A DNA stretch of 64,000 nt from JAJDFU01 sp964640855 (GTDB taxonomy: Bacteria > Bacteroidota > Bacteroidia > Chitinophagales > Saprospiraceae). A program made the translations under genes and the position numbers. The notes beneath the pieces were generated by a model. That model ran no database searches. It was not told the origin of the DNA and saw only the letters and a list, made by a program, of their open reading frames with translations. This document shows positions 8,800 to 17,312 of the stretch, one piece after another. The stretch spans positions 1 through 64,000 of the forward strand of contig CAZXIX010000010.1 of NCBI GenBank assembly GCA_964640855.1. Reading direction: 5' to 3'. Positions within the stretch are counted from its first letter, which is position 1, and every line of letters begins with the position of its first letter.

Positions 8800-9351
8800 T
8801 CACTGTTCCGATTCCGGATTGCCCCGGCGGGTCTGGATCAGGATCACCCCGTTGGCTGCTCCCGGCCCGTATATGGCCGTTTCCGCAATATTCCTCAAGA
8901 CGGCAATGTATTCGACATCGGTGATCGGAATGGAATTCAGGATATTACTGATCTGCATATCATCATATCCCCGAAAAGGGAATCCATCAAGGACGACCAG
9001 GGGAGGTCTCATGGCCCCCCTTACCCGGATCTGATATTGGAAAGGACCGCCCATTACGCGGACGCCCGCTACGCGACCCTGCAGCATTTCCGCTACGGAA
9101 AGAAAACCGGTTCCGGGCAGGGGATTCCGGAGCAGGACCCCACCGGTGGCCAGCGGGCTGGGGAATCGATTGGGGAGGGGATCCGTCATCAGATCCATTC
9201 TCCGGGCCGGCGGCTGGGTATCGGTCTTGGCGGCGTATTCAGTGCGGACAACCGAATAAGGATTTTTCCCTGTTTCTGCATGGATCGGATTCAGGAAAAG
9301 GAAAGCGACCATTCCCAATCCCAGAATTCTATGGATAAGAGCGATTTTCAT
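8800..9351 (-). CDS. Stand-alone TonB-receptor plug domain protein
   Basis: Exported protein of 183 residues: signal peptide (about 1-25), a linker, then a segment closely resembling only the plug domain of SusC-type receptors. It has MLQGRVAGVRVMGG, IRVRG, PLVVLDGFPF, DVEYIAVLRN and AIYGPGAANGVILIQT, which line up with the same features of the SusC at 33963-37003. There is no beta-barrel and no carboxypeptidase-like N-terminal domain, so it cannot be a channel. Such short plug proteins occur in Bacteroidota, and a periplasmic partner role is inference. It could also be the surviving 5' part of a decayed receptor, but the ORF has a clean start and stop and nothing barrel-like follows. Confidence 0.8.
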   Translation of the reverse strand: MKIALIHRILGLGMVAFLFLNPIHAETGKNPYSVVRTEYAAKTDTQPPARRMDLMTDPLPNRFPSPLATGGVLLRNPLPGTGFLSVAEMLQGRVAGVRVMGGPFQYQIRVRGAMRPPLVVLDGFPFRGYDDMQISNILNSIPITDVEYIAVLRNIAETAIYGPGAANGVILIQTRRGNPESEQ

Positions 9352-9473
9352 ATAAGATTGTATTGAAACTACATCTATATAACCGCTCAGGCAGTCCGAA
9401 AAAGCCTGAAAAGTCAGGATTTAACAAGGATTTAAGGTTCTTGTGATGCCGTTTGGATCCTGAACCCGATACC

Positions 9474-9547
9474 CTGACGAAGCGAATCTTAATTTTTCTT
9501 GGGTACGGATGCTTTCATCGCTTGTCAGGATCTCCGCTACGCTCCGA
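9474..9547 (+). repeat. Interspersed repeat copy (CTGAC...GTCAG hairpin type)
   Basis: CTGACGAAGCGA at 9474-9485 pairs, with a one-base bulge, to TCGCTTGTCAG at 9518-9528. The sequence continues ATCTCCGCTACGCTCCGA, close to the segment after the GTCAG at 40640-40644 (ATCTTCGCTATGCTACG). It fills much of the 242-bp spacer 9352-9593. Confidence 0.55.
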
Positions 9548-9593
9548 CCCGATACCCAATTACCCCCTCAACCGATCCCCTGAGCCAGGCCGG

Positions 9594-10160
9594 TCAGAGA
9601 TGCGAATAGGAAATGCCCTTCAGCTCGAAAGACACCGTGCATTCGGGACAATCCAGAACGTAGCTTGTGGGGAAACCTTCCCCTTCCCGGTAAGGGGTGA
9701 AGCGGATGCCGCCCAGATAATCGTCCGGCGCCGGATTTTCATCAAAATCGTAGACCAGGATCCGGTAGGTGTCGTTGGGAGAGCTGAACTCCAGCTCGGC
9801 CGAGAACTCATACGGCTCCGAAAGGTCCTGCACAAATCCGGTCGTAAAAAGGCGTTCCTCTTCTTTGTAAAAGATGATGTACACATCCGGCCCGTCGGAG
9901 GGGTCCCAGGATTCCCCGTTTTCCCGGGTTTTGGGAAACGAAAGGAGCCGGATGGATTGAAGGGACATGGAGGCGGGGATTTTCTCCTCGCTGCAATCCG
10001 AGCCCTCCCATTCCGGGAGGCAATCGCAGGCGCCATCCAGGCACTTCCCGCCGTTCAGACAAAAGATCCCTTCACAGAATTCTCCCTGAACGGATTCCTT
10101 CGTACAACTCAAAAAGAAAAAGGGGATCAGGCTAACGGATAGAATGGTAAGTTTTCTCAT
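9594..10160 (-). CDS. EGF-like/C2-like lipoprotein
   Basis: Predicted lipoprotein of 188 residues starting MRKLTIL, with the lipobox ending FFFLSC. It is followed by one EGF-like domain with six cysteines (CEGIFC, GGKCLDGACDC, GSDC). The rest resembles a C2-type beta-sandwich: DVYIIFYKEE, then a strand ending in FSSPNDTY, then ILVYDFDENPAPDDYLGG, the usual DxD...DDxLG pattern of C2 loops. The ATG at 10160 is used because it opens directly on a signal peptide; an in-frame upstream start at 10283 adds unlikely residues. Function unknown; surface calcium or ligand binding is inference. Confidence 0.8.
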   Translation of the reverse strand: MRKLTILSVSLIPFFFLSCTKESVQGEFCEGIFCLNGGKCLDGACDCLPEWEGSDCSEEKIPASMSLQSIRLLSFPKTRENGESWDPSDGPDVYIIFYKEEERLFTTGFVQDLSEPYEFSAELEFSSPNDTYRILVYDFDENPAPDDYLGGIRFTPYREGEGFPTSYVLDCPECTVSFELKGISYSHL

Positions 10161-10402
10161 TTGCGTCTGGTTTTTGAAAAACAGAAACAGCTTAACCGAA
10201 ACCAAATGCAGTGAATGGGCAGAATGAAAAATGAGAATCAGACGAAAGAACAATTTCGGCAAGCAAGGGGGAGAAAGCCTCAAAAAGGAAGTCGCTTATT
10301 CTTTTCAACCTGTAAAAAAGGGAATTCGTCCTATTCCGGGAAGGAAAAGTCCGTTTTCCGGCTAGAATGTCAGAATAGCCGTATTATCGAATCAAAAATT
10401 CC

Positions 10403-10972
10403 ATGGAAACTCCTCCCGTTCTGCTTCTCGTCGACATTCAGCAAGGATTCGACGATCTCGCTTACTGGGGCGGCAACCGCAACAATCCCGATGCCGAAGA
10501 AAAGGCAGGACAGCTGCTTCGTTTCTGGCGGGAGAAAGGTTGGCCCGTAATCCATGCCAAACACAATTCCATCCATCCCGCTTCCCCCCTGGTCAAGGGG
10601 AAAGCGGGGAATGCCATCCACCCGGCCGTCCGTCCGGCGGAAGGGGAGCCCGTGTTCGAGAAATCCGTCAACAGCGCCTTCATCGGCACCGATCTGGAGG
10701 AGCAGCTCCGCCGGCTGGGAGCTCGAATAGTCGTCGTAGCGGGCATGACCACCGAGCACTGTGTGTCTACTACCGTGCGCATGTCGGCCAACCTGGGCTT
10801 CCGAACCTGGCTGGTGGAAGATGCAACCGCCACTTTTGACAAGGTCAGCGGGAGTGGAAAGCGATTTTCTGCCGAGCTGATCCATGAGGTCGAGTTGGCC
10901 AGTCTGGAAGGAGAGTTCGCCGAGCTGGTCCGGGTACCTGAGCTGCTCAGCGGGGATAGATTCCTGTCCTAG
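10403..10972 (+). CDS. Isochorismatase-family cysteine hydrolase
   Basis: Cytoplasmic hydrolase of 189 residues, the normal size for the isochorismatase/nicotinamidase superfamily. The catalytic Asp11 (LLVDIQ), Lys87 (FEKSVNSAF) and Cys120 (TTEHCVSTT) are all present, and GM(T)TE followed by the catalytic Cys is typical of the amide-hydrolysing branch. The substrate is not deducible, and no NAD-salvage or siderophore genes are nearby. It is divergent from the EGF/C2-like lipoprotein across a 242-bp spacer and appears monocistronic. Confidence 0.92.
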   Translation: METPPVLLLVDIQQGFDDLAYWGGNRNNPDAEEKAGQLLRFWREKGWPVIHAKHNSIHPASPLVKGKAGNAIHPAVRPAEGEPVFEKSVNSAFIGTDLEEQLRRLGARIVVVAGMTTEHCVSTTVRMSANLGFRTWLVEDATATFDKVSGSGKRFSAELIHEVELASLEGEFAELVRVPELLSGDRFLS

Positions 10973-11134
10973 AGCTTAGTTTCCCGCAGCGGCTTGGGCA
11001 CCGGAAATATCCCTCCTTGCCCCTTCCTGCAGGAGATAGGGAACTTATAACCCCTTAATTTCGTTATATTTATGTAGTTGGTTTTTTGCAGAAGATCCTA
11101 TCTTCAATCTCATAAGGTCTTAAAGGTTACATTC

Positions 11135-11174
11135 CACCTGCGTTCGCGGGTGAGAGTTTTCAGCCAAATGGCTG
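11135..11174 (+). promoter_or_regulatory. Two leader hairpins upstream of the small conserved gene
   Basis: CACCTGC (11135-11141) pairs with GCGGGTG (11146-11152), one G-T pair, around GTTC. CAGCC (11161-11165) pairs with GGCTG (11170-11174) around AAAT. Both lie 100-140 bp before the start codon at 11275 in an otherwise empty 302-bp spacer and probably belong to the mRNA leader. No known riboswitch or ribosomal-protein leader was recognised. Confidence 0.35.
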
Positions 11175-11274
11175 ATTACCCTAATATTAGAGCCTTTTCC
11201 ATTAACGGATCGAAGTCAATTTCTCCTTTTGCAGAAAGGCCATGTAAGTAGTTATTAACCCAAAACAAGTTGGT

Positions 11275-11631
11275 ATGTCGAAAGAAAGTTATATGGATAA
11301 GGCCATTTCGTGGGCCAGTGGCAGAGCCGTAGTTTCGCTGAAAGCCAATCACGATGATTATGAGGCTCCCAAAGCCTTTATTAATAAGTCGACGCAGGAA
11401 GAGGTGCAAGCCGACCTTTCCTTCAAAACCCCGGGCGGCGGCAAGCACTTCACGGATATTGCGCTGAAATCCGATAAGCCCCAGAAATTGGTCACCCGCT
11501 GGAAATTACTCAGCCTGATGGCTTCTCTCAAGAACGGAAAACTGTTTTTACTGGCCCCGAGAGGTCATAAAACCTTCACCGAGAAGCTGGTCAACAAATA
11601 CAACATCAACGCCGTGATTTACTCACTGTAA
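11275..11631 (+). CDS. Small conserved hypothetical protein
   Basis: Soluble protein of 118 residues with no signal peptide or membrane segment. It is basic overall and has a GGGKHF loop near residue 60 followed by a Lys-rich C-terminal half (LKSDKPQKLVTRWKLL, LLAPRGHKTFTEKL). No family is recognised with confidence. A single-gene layout with a structured leader and its own terminator suggests a real, separately regulated gene. A nucleic-acid-related role would fit the charge but is only a guess. Confidence 0.7.
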   Translation: MSKESYMDKAISWASGRAVVSLKANHDDYEAPKAFINKSTQEEVQADLSFKTPGGGKHFTDIALKSDKPQKLVTRWKLLSLMASLKNGKLFLLAPRGHKTFTEKLVNKYNINAVIYSL

Positions 11632-11641
11632 AACATCTTCG

Positions 11642-11669
11642 AAAGGTCCCTTGCGGGGCCTTTTTCTTT
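11642..11669 (+). terminator. Rho-independent terminator of the small conserved gene
   Basis: AAAGGTCCC (11642-11650) pairs with GGGGCCTTT through one G-T pair around TTGC, followed by TTTTCTTTT. It begins 11 bp after the stop codon at 11631. Confidence 0.88.
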
Positions 11670-11842
11670 TCCCGTTCATTTAAGCCTTCCCACCTCCCGG
11701 CAGCCCTTTTTCGGAAATTGTATTTCATCTTCTCCTCCCCTCATTTCAAGTCGGAATTTGGTCATTTCATCCTTTTGTATGGATCGCTTATCGTAATCCT
11801 TTTGAAAAGGGACGGAGATAGCCCCAATTTGCGGCCGAATGA

Positions 11843-11859
11843 AAGTTGCTTCGCAACTT
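11843..11859 (+). promoter_or_regulatory. Hairpin in the leader of the TonB receptor
   Basis: AAGTTGC and GCAACTT form a perfect 7-bp stem around TTC about 100 bp before the receptor start at 11957. A similar 7-bp, 3-nt-loop hairpin sits before the SusC gene at 37039-37055. It is possibly an mRNA leader structure; the rest of the 325-bp spacer holds only the preceding terminator. Confidence 0.3.
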
Positions 11860-11956
11860 AAGTCTTATTGTATGGTTAAAGCCAGCGGCTGAAAAGGAGG
11901 ATAAAAAGACTTTTCTCCATCTGCCCTGAAAAACCCTGAAAAACCCACGCCTACCT

Positions 11957-14302
11957 ATGAAAACGGTAAACCTGCTTTTGCTTCTCGGCTGCTTGCTGAG
12001 TGCTGCCACCGTTCTGGCCCAGGACCAGGTGACCCTCAGCGGTTATCTGAGGGACAGCACCAACGGAGAGGCCCTGATCGGTGCCAATATCTTCCTCGAG
12101 GAGATCGGCACCGGTACCTCCAGCAACCCTTACGGTTTCTATTCCCTCTCCGTGCCTCCGGGCACCTACCGGATGCAAGCCACCTACCTGGGCTACAACT
12201 CCATTGTCAGGACCATTGATCTGAGCGAAAACCAAACCCTCAACCTGGAGTTCGTACCGGCCGGCTTTCAGATCCAGGAAGTCATCGTTAAGGGGGAGGC
12301 AGCCAATGCCAACGTGACCCAGGTGCAGATGAGCACCGAAAAGCTGTCCATGAAAAAGATCAAGACGATCCCCCAGGTTTTGGGCGAAGTGGATCTGATC
12401 CGGTCCATCCAATTGCTGCCGGGTGTCACGACCGTGGGCGAGGGGGCCTCCGGCTTCAACGTTCGCGGGGGCAACATCGACCAGAACCTGATCCTGCTGG
12501 ACGAGGCGACCGTTTACAATTCCTCCCATCTGTTTGGCCTCTTTTCCGTTTTTAACTCGGATGCGGTAAAAGATTTTCAATTGTACAAGGGAGGGATTCC
12601 GGCCCGATACGGCGGACGCCTTTCTTCCGTGCTCGACGTGCGCCAGCGGGAGGGCAACAACAAACAGTTCGGGATGTCCGGCGGCATCGGCCTCATATCC
12701 AGCCGCCTGACCCTGGAGGGCCCCATTCAAAAGGAAAAAAGCTCGTTCATGCTGGCGGGACGATCTTCCTACGGCCACCTGTTCCTGAACTTCTTTCCGG
12801 ACCTGCGCGATAATGTGATCTGGTTTTACGACCTCAACGCCAAGGTCAATTTTACGATCAACGACAACAACCGGGTTTTCCTGTCCGGCTATTTTGGTCG
12901 AGACAATTTTAACTTCGGCGATGACTTTCGTTCGAATTGGGGGAATGGAACGGCTACCCTGCGCTGGAACCACCTTTTCAGTAAAAAGCTGTTCTCCAAT
13001 TTCACCGCCGTATTCAGCGATTACAATTACTCCCTGGGCGTACCCGCCGGCGCTCAGGCTTTTGAGTGGAAGGCCGGCATCCTGAATACCGCCATCAAAG
13101 CGGATTTCACCTATTACATCGATTCGCGCAACGAGTTGGAATTCGGTGTCGAAGGCATTTATTATCGGTTTCGCCCCGGGCGGGCGGCCGGTGTAGGCGA
13201 CAATTCCATCTTCAACGAGATCGAGCTGCAAGCTGAATTCGCCGTTGAGCCGGCGGCTTACATCAGCTTTCAGCAGAAGATCGGCAGCCGATTGACACTC
13301 CAGTACGGCCTGCGCTATTCGGGTTTCCTGAATGTAGGGCCCCGCACGGTCTTCCTTTACCAGGACGGCATTCCGGACGATGCGACCAACGTGGTCGATT
13401 CGATCAGCTACGGGCGCTGGGATGTGATCAAAGGCTATTCGGGGCCTGAGCCGCGCTTTGCGGCCAATTATCTGTTCAACGAAGAAAACTCGGTCAAGCT
13501 GAGCTACAACCGCACCCGGCAGAACATCCATTTGATCTCGAACACGACCGCCGCTACCCCCGTGGATATCTGGATGCCCAGCGGCACCTATATCCAACCA
13601 GCCATTGCCGACCAGATAGCCGCTGGTTACTTCCGCAATTTCAAGAACAACACCTACGAAGCATCGGTAGAAGTGTACTACAAGTGGTTCCAGAACCTGG
13701 TGGATTACCGGGACGGTGCCGAGCTCCTCCTGAATGAAAACCTGGAAACAGACCTCCTGACCGGTGATGGCCGAGCTTATGGGGCGGAGTTCATTCTGCG
13801 CAAGAACAGCGGCCGGGTGACGGGTTGGGTGAGTTATACCCTGGCACGCTCCGAACGGACCACGCCCGGCATCAACAACGGCGAGACCTATCCTTCCAAC
13901 TGGGACAAATTGCACGATCTGACGGTGGTAGCGGCCTGGGACATCAGCCCCAAGCTAACCCTGTCGGGGAATTTTGCCTTCATGTCGGGGCGGCCCATTA
14001 CCTACCCGGATTCCCGTTATGAGTTCGAAGGCATTGTTATACCCAACTTCAACAACCGGAACGGGGCCCGGATACCGGCTTACCACCGGCTGGATGTAGC
14101 CGTGGTATGGAAGCCCAACAAGAAACCCCAAAAGCGATGGAAGTCCGAATGGCTGTTCGGGGTTTACAACCTGTATGGCCGGCGCAATCCCTATTCCATT
14201 TTCTTCCGGCCCAGTGAAAACGACCCTCTGATCACCGAGGCCGTACGCCTGTCCATCTTTGGCGCTCCTTTGCCTTATGTCACCTACAACTTCAAATTCT
14301 AG
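11957..14302 (+). CDS. TonB-dependent outer membrane receptor
   Basis: Outer membrane active transporter of 781 residues. Order: signal peptide (1-21), carboxypeptidase-like regulatory domain (about 26-110, GYLRDSTNGEALIGANIF and LGYNSIVRTI), a TonB-box-like segment (IQEVIVKGE), plug domain (FNVRGGNIDQNLILLDEATVY; GGIPARYGGRLSSVLDV), then a beta-barrel ending VTYNFKF with the terminal Phe expected for BAM recognition. It is shorter than SusC and belongs to the group paired with DUF4249 lipoproteins, as here with a 5-bp gap. The substrate is unknown; metal chelates or peptides are considered for this pairing, not polysaccharides specifically. Confidence 0.93.
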   Translation: MKTVNLLLLLGCLLSAATVLAQDQVTLSGYLRDSTNGEALIGANIFLEEIGTGTSSNPYGFYSLSVPPGTYRMQATYLGYNSIVRTIDLSENQTLNLEFVPAGFQIQEVIVKGEAANANVTQVQMSTEKLSMKKIKTIPQVLGEVDLIRSIQLLPGVTTVGEGASGFNVRGGNIDQNLILLDEATVYNSSHLFGLFSVFNSDAVKDFQLYKGGIPARYGGRLSSVLDVRQREGNNKQFGMSGGIGLISSRLTLEGPIQKEKSSFMLAGRSSYGHLFLNFFPDLRDNVIWFYDLNAKVNFTINDNNRVFLSGYFGRDNFNFGDDFRSNWGNGTATLRWNHLFSKKLFSNFTAVFSDYNYSLGVPAGAQAFEWKAGILNTAIKADFTYYIDSRNELEFGVEGIYYRFRPGRAAGVGDNSIFNEIELQAEFAVEPAAYISFQQKIGSRLTLQYGLRYSGFLNVGPRTVFLYQDGIPDDATNVVDSISYGRWDVIKGYSGPEPRFAANYLFNEENSVKLSYNRTRQNIHLISNTTAATPVDIWMPSGTYIQPAIADQIAAGYFRNFKNNTYEASVEVYYKWFQNLVDYRDGAELLLNENLETDLLTGDGRAYGAEFILRKNSGRVTGWVSYTLARSERTTPGINNGETYPSNWDKLHDLTVVAAWDISPKLTLSGNFAFMSGRPITYPDSRYEFEGIVIPNFNNRNGARIPAYHRLDVAVVWKPNKKPQKRWKSEWLFGVYNLYGRRNPYSIFFRPSENDPLITEAVRLSIFGAPLPYVTYNFKF

Positions 14303-14307
14303 ACCAC

Positions 14308-15174
14308 ATGAAGACCCAAATCATGATTACGGATAGTCTGCGTTTGCTCCCGGCTTTACTTTGGATCCTTTCCCTGGGGTTGACGTCCTGCGAGGATGTC
14401 ATTGACCTCGACCTACCCTCAACGGATCCCCAGCTGGTCGTGGAGGGCTGGCTGACCAATGAGCCGGTGGAGCAGGAGGTGCGTCTGAGCCTTTCTGCCC
14501 CTTACTTCGAGAATGCCGAACTGCCCGGTGTGAGCGGTGCGCTGGTCGTCCTGTTCGACGGGGAAAATCCCGTGGATACCTTCGCGGAAAGGACTGATGC
14601 GGCCGGGTTTTACGCATCCGATTACCAGCTTTCGGCGGGTGGCTTTTACTCGGTCTATATCTTAAGTCCCGACGGGAAGGAATACCAATCTCAGCCCCAG
14701 TTGCTGGAGTCGGTCCCGGCCATCGATTCCATTTACGCCAAATTCCGGGAGGAGAGCCCTTTTGAGGATGAAGGCTACTACGTATTCATCAACACCCGCG
14801 AACCGGCGGGCATAGGGGATCATTACCGCTGGCGGCAATACATCAATGGGGAATTCCAGAATGAGCCTTTCGACCTGAACTATGCGTCCGATGAATTTGT
14901 GGACGGCAACCCGATCATCGATTTTGAAGTAGCCACCGCCCCGGCGCAGGTAGGCGATACCGTCCGGATCGATCAGATGACCATCTCGCGGGAAGCTTTT
15001 GACTATTTGCAACAGGTGCAGCAGCAGACCGCTTTTGTGGGATCGCTGTTCGACACCCCTCCGGCCCCGATCCCCGGCAATTTTCGCAACCTGAACGACC
15101 CCGAAGACGAGCCGCTGGGCTTTCTGGGCGTATCGGGTTTGACCTTTGCGGAGATTGTGATCGAAGAGGAGTAG
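14308..15174 (+). CDS. DUF4249 lipoprotein partner of the TonB receptor
   Basis: Lipoprotein of 288 residues with the lipobox LGLTSC. The family signature CEDVIDLDLPSTDPQLVVEG and WLTNEPVEQEVRLSLSAPYF is at the start, followed by a long beta-rich domain. DUF4249 proteins are encoded beside TonB receptors throughout Bacteroidota and are thought to act as their surface or periplasmic partners. Translation could begin at 14308 or at a second ATG (14323); the second gives a tighter signal peptide. It is co-transcribed with the receptor. The end of the unit shows no clear terminator and is followed by an interspersed repeat. Confidence 0.9.
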   Translation: MKTQIMITDSLRLLPALLWILSLGLTSCEDVIDLDLPSTDPQLVVEGWLTNEPVEQEVRLSLSAPYFENAELPGVSGALVVLFDGENPVDTFAERTDAAGFYASDYQLSAGGFYSVYILSPDGKEYQSQPQLLESVPAIDSIYAKFREESPFEDEGYYVFINTREPAGIGDHYRWRQYINGEFQNEPFDLNYASDEFVDGNPIIDFEVATAPAQVGDTVRIDQMTISREAFDYLQQVQQQTAFVGSLFDTPPAPIPGNFRNLNDPEDEPLGFLGVSGLTFAEIVIEEE

Positions 15175-15177
15175 GGA

Positions 15178-15218
15178 ACGGAGGAACAACCGAACATTCG
15201 AATACATGAAGTTTGAAG
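15178..15218 (-). repeat. Interspersed repeat fragment
   Basis: GAACATTCGAATACATGAA at 15192-15210 is identical to 42483-42501, and the flanking bases read on the minus strand match the TTCGAATGTTC...TTGTTC...CTCCG part of the copies at 40.6 and 42.5 kb. The rest of the 246-bp convergent spacer (15175-15420) shows nothing else. Confidence 0.6.
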
Positions 15219-15420
15219 TATGGTTCTGTTCATGCCAGGCTGCCCACGAACCGGACCTGGATGTTTTAGTGAAGAACCTGTTCAATTTGGAGTGAATAGA
15301 GTCAACATCTGGGCTCGAGCCATTGACTGATTCGTTTGCTCGTGGGGGTCTTAAAAACACGTCTATACCATGGATGCTGACCAGCCGATTCATGCTTTTG
15401 TCAGAGACTATCTCCATGGG

Positions 15421-16404
15421 CTAGTTTCCTGAAAGCTCGAAATTTCTGATCCGAAGAATAGTAGCGTCACTGGTGCCCGCCGGACCGGCCCTGTAAATGA
15501 AAGCCAGGTGGATAGTCTCCCCGCTAAAGGCAGATAAGCTGAGCCTATCAGACTGCGAGAAACCATCTGATCCCGGATCGTCGGACATGATGAAATCCAG
15601 GCCTGCTTCAAAGGGTTGCCAATTGGCATTTTCAAATCCCTGTGTCACAAAGTCGGTTGCAATTTGAACGCCATAGGGCATAAGACCGGGCGATACGACT
15701 TCGAACCGCCTGTCCGCTTCAAATCGGAGATCGGCCGAATTCACTGCGGTTAGATCAAGGGCGGGAGAGATCAGCCACACTTCGGAGGCTGTTTGGTCCG
15801 ATGACCCGCTCACAAAAGCATTTATTTCTACGGATGGAACAGAGGTGCAATTCCAGGCTGCCGAACCCTCCCCGTTTTGCGAAACCACTACCTCCGACCA
15901 GCCCAACGGGATATTTTCAGCCGAACAGTTGGAAAAGTCATCCTGAAACAGAAAATTCTCCTGAGGGGGTTGAACATCAAGATTTAAAAAACGGCCTTCC
16001 AAATCATCGGTAAGTAAACCCGGACCGACATCTACGATTTCAAATTCAACCCTTACAAACTCAGCTTCATCCGTCGTAATGGAGTTAATTTCAAAAGCCG
16101 CTGTGGTTTGTCCTGCGTCAAGAGATAAGCTAATCAGGTCATCCGCCTGAGGGCTTGTCTCTACCGTTGTGCCCCGACTGGCATTTATTCCGATCACAAT
16201 TTCTGATTCCACGATTGAAGCCGGGGTAATGGATAAAGAAACCGGTATTGGAAAGGTGGTTTGATCATTTATTTCCAGCAAAGTTTCTTCGAACTGAACT
16301 ATTGACGCTACCTCAACTTCGTTTGGATTACAGCTCGCCAACAGCAAGAACAATAATAAACTCAATACGAGTTTGAGATTATGGATTACTTTGCAATTCT
16401 TCAC
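15421..16404 (-). CDS. Choice-of-anchor J-type lipoprotein
   Basis: Lipoprotein of 327 residues with the lipobox LLLASC. The N-terminal half is a Calx-beta or Ig-like sandwich with alternating acidic strands. The C-terminal half (from about residue 155) is a jelly-roll of the choice-of-anchor J type: FLFQDDFSNC, VWLISPALDL, NANWQPFEAG, ILRIRNFELSGN. It is a paralogue of the protein at 37861-38850, with the same size, domain order and signature strands. Its ATG overlaps the stop of the upstream phosphatase-like gene by 4 bp, so the two are translationally coupled. It probably binds glycan or anchors partners at the surface; this is inference. Confidence 0.82.
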   Translation of the reverse strand: MKNCKVIHNLKLVLSLLLFLLLASCNPNEVEVASIVQFEETLLEINDQTTFPIPVSLSITPASIVESEIVIGINASRGTTVETSPQADDLISLSLDAGQTTAAFEINSITTDEAEFVRVEFEIVDVGPGLLTDDLEGRFLNLDVQPPQENFLFQDDFSNCSAENIPLGWSEVVVSQNGEGSAAWNCTSVPSVEINAFVSGSSDQTASEVWLISPALDLTAVNSADLRFEADRRFEVVSPGLMPYGVQIATDFVTQGFENANWQPFEAGLDFIMSDDPGSDGFSQSDRLSLSAFSGETIHLAFIYRAGPAGTSDATILRIRNFELSGN

Positions 16405-17303
16405 TTGGGACGATATTCTAAAAGGGAAATAACCGGAAAGTGGTCGGAGATGAAATTGCCATTGACGGTAAGGTCATTGGCAAAGTAGGACTCGCTTGAA
16501 AAGCCGTTCAGGAAGACATAATCAATACGCCGGCTAAAGCTGCCGCCCGGATCGAAACCGTTGAACGTACCTACCGGGCCAAACCTTACCCGGGCATTAT
16601 AACTGTCACTGAGTCCTCCTTCCAAAATCAGGTTGTAGGGTTCGGAATCCGGTTCGGTGTTGAGGTCTCCCGCTAAAATAACCCATTCATTTGCACTGTT
16701 CGATCGTATGGAATCCATAATTAACCGGGCACTGTTCTGACGGGCCTCGTTCCCCACATGGTCGAAATGCGTATTATAAAAATGTATAAGCCGATCATTT
16801 CGATTATCTCGCAGATAGACATAAGTACATATCCGTTCGAGCACTGCATCCCAGCCGATTGACGGACTTTCAGGAGTCTCGGATAGCCAGAAAGTACCAC
16901 TGTCGACCAGCGTAAATAATTCTTTCTTGTAATAAATCGGAGCAAACTCACCCGCTGCCATACCGTCTTCTCTGCCAATGCCGACGCTTTCATAAGCGCT
17001 TAGCTGATCGTCCAGATAGTCTTTCTGGTGCACCAGAGCCTCCTGCATACCGATGATGTCCAGGTTCTCGCTTTCGAGGAAAAGTACGATGCTTTGTTTT
17101 CGATTATTCCACCGGTTTGCATTGTCGCCCGGATTATCAAAGCGAATATTAAAGGAGGAGACTTTCAAACGCTCGTTGCGGATCTCATTATCGAGAAGGG
17201 GAACCTCCTTTTCTGAGCAAGACAGCAGGAACAAGGTCACACCTGCCAAAAGCAATAGCTTTGACCCCAGGGCCAACTTATCTTTAGCTTCAATGATCTT
17301 CAT
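16401..17303 (-). CDS. Endonuclease/exonuclease/phosphatase-fold lipoprotein
   Basis: EEP-superfamily metal-dependent hydrolase of 300 residues with the lipobox FLLSC, so membrane-anchored outside the cytoplasm. Motifs in order: SFNIRF, IIGMQE (metal Glu), FYNTHFDHVG, ILAGDLNTEP (catalytic Asp-Asn), RRIDYVF and ISDHFPV (terminal Asp-His). All expected catalytic residues are present. Surface EEP proteins occur in carbohydrate loci, where they may cleave phosphodiesters or sugar phosphates rather than DNA. It lies between the ROK kinase (9-bp gap) and the anchor-J lipoprotein (4-bp overlap) in one minus-strand unit. Confidence 0.9.
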   Translation of the reverse strand: MKIIEAKDKLALGSKLLLLAGVTLFLLSCSEKEVPLLDNEIRNERLKVSSFNIRFDNPGDNANRWNNRKQSIVLFLESENLDIIGMQEALVHQKDYLDDQLSAYESVGIGREDGMAAGEFAPIYYKKELFTLVDSGTFWLSETPESPSIGWDAVLERICTYVYLRDNRNDRLIHFYNTHFDHVGNEARQNSARLIMDSIRSNSANEWVILAGDLNTEPDSEPYNLILEGGLSDSYNARVRFGPVGTFNGFDPGGSFSRRIDYVFLNGFSSESYFANDLTVNGNFISDHFPVISLLEYRPK

Positions 17304-17312
17304 CCCTCAAAC

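Noticed and set aside
11951..13915. 654-codon minus-strand ORF
   Set aside because: It lies entirely antisense to the TonB receptor, whose product is clear; it arises from GC-rich codons of the true gene.
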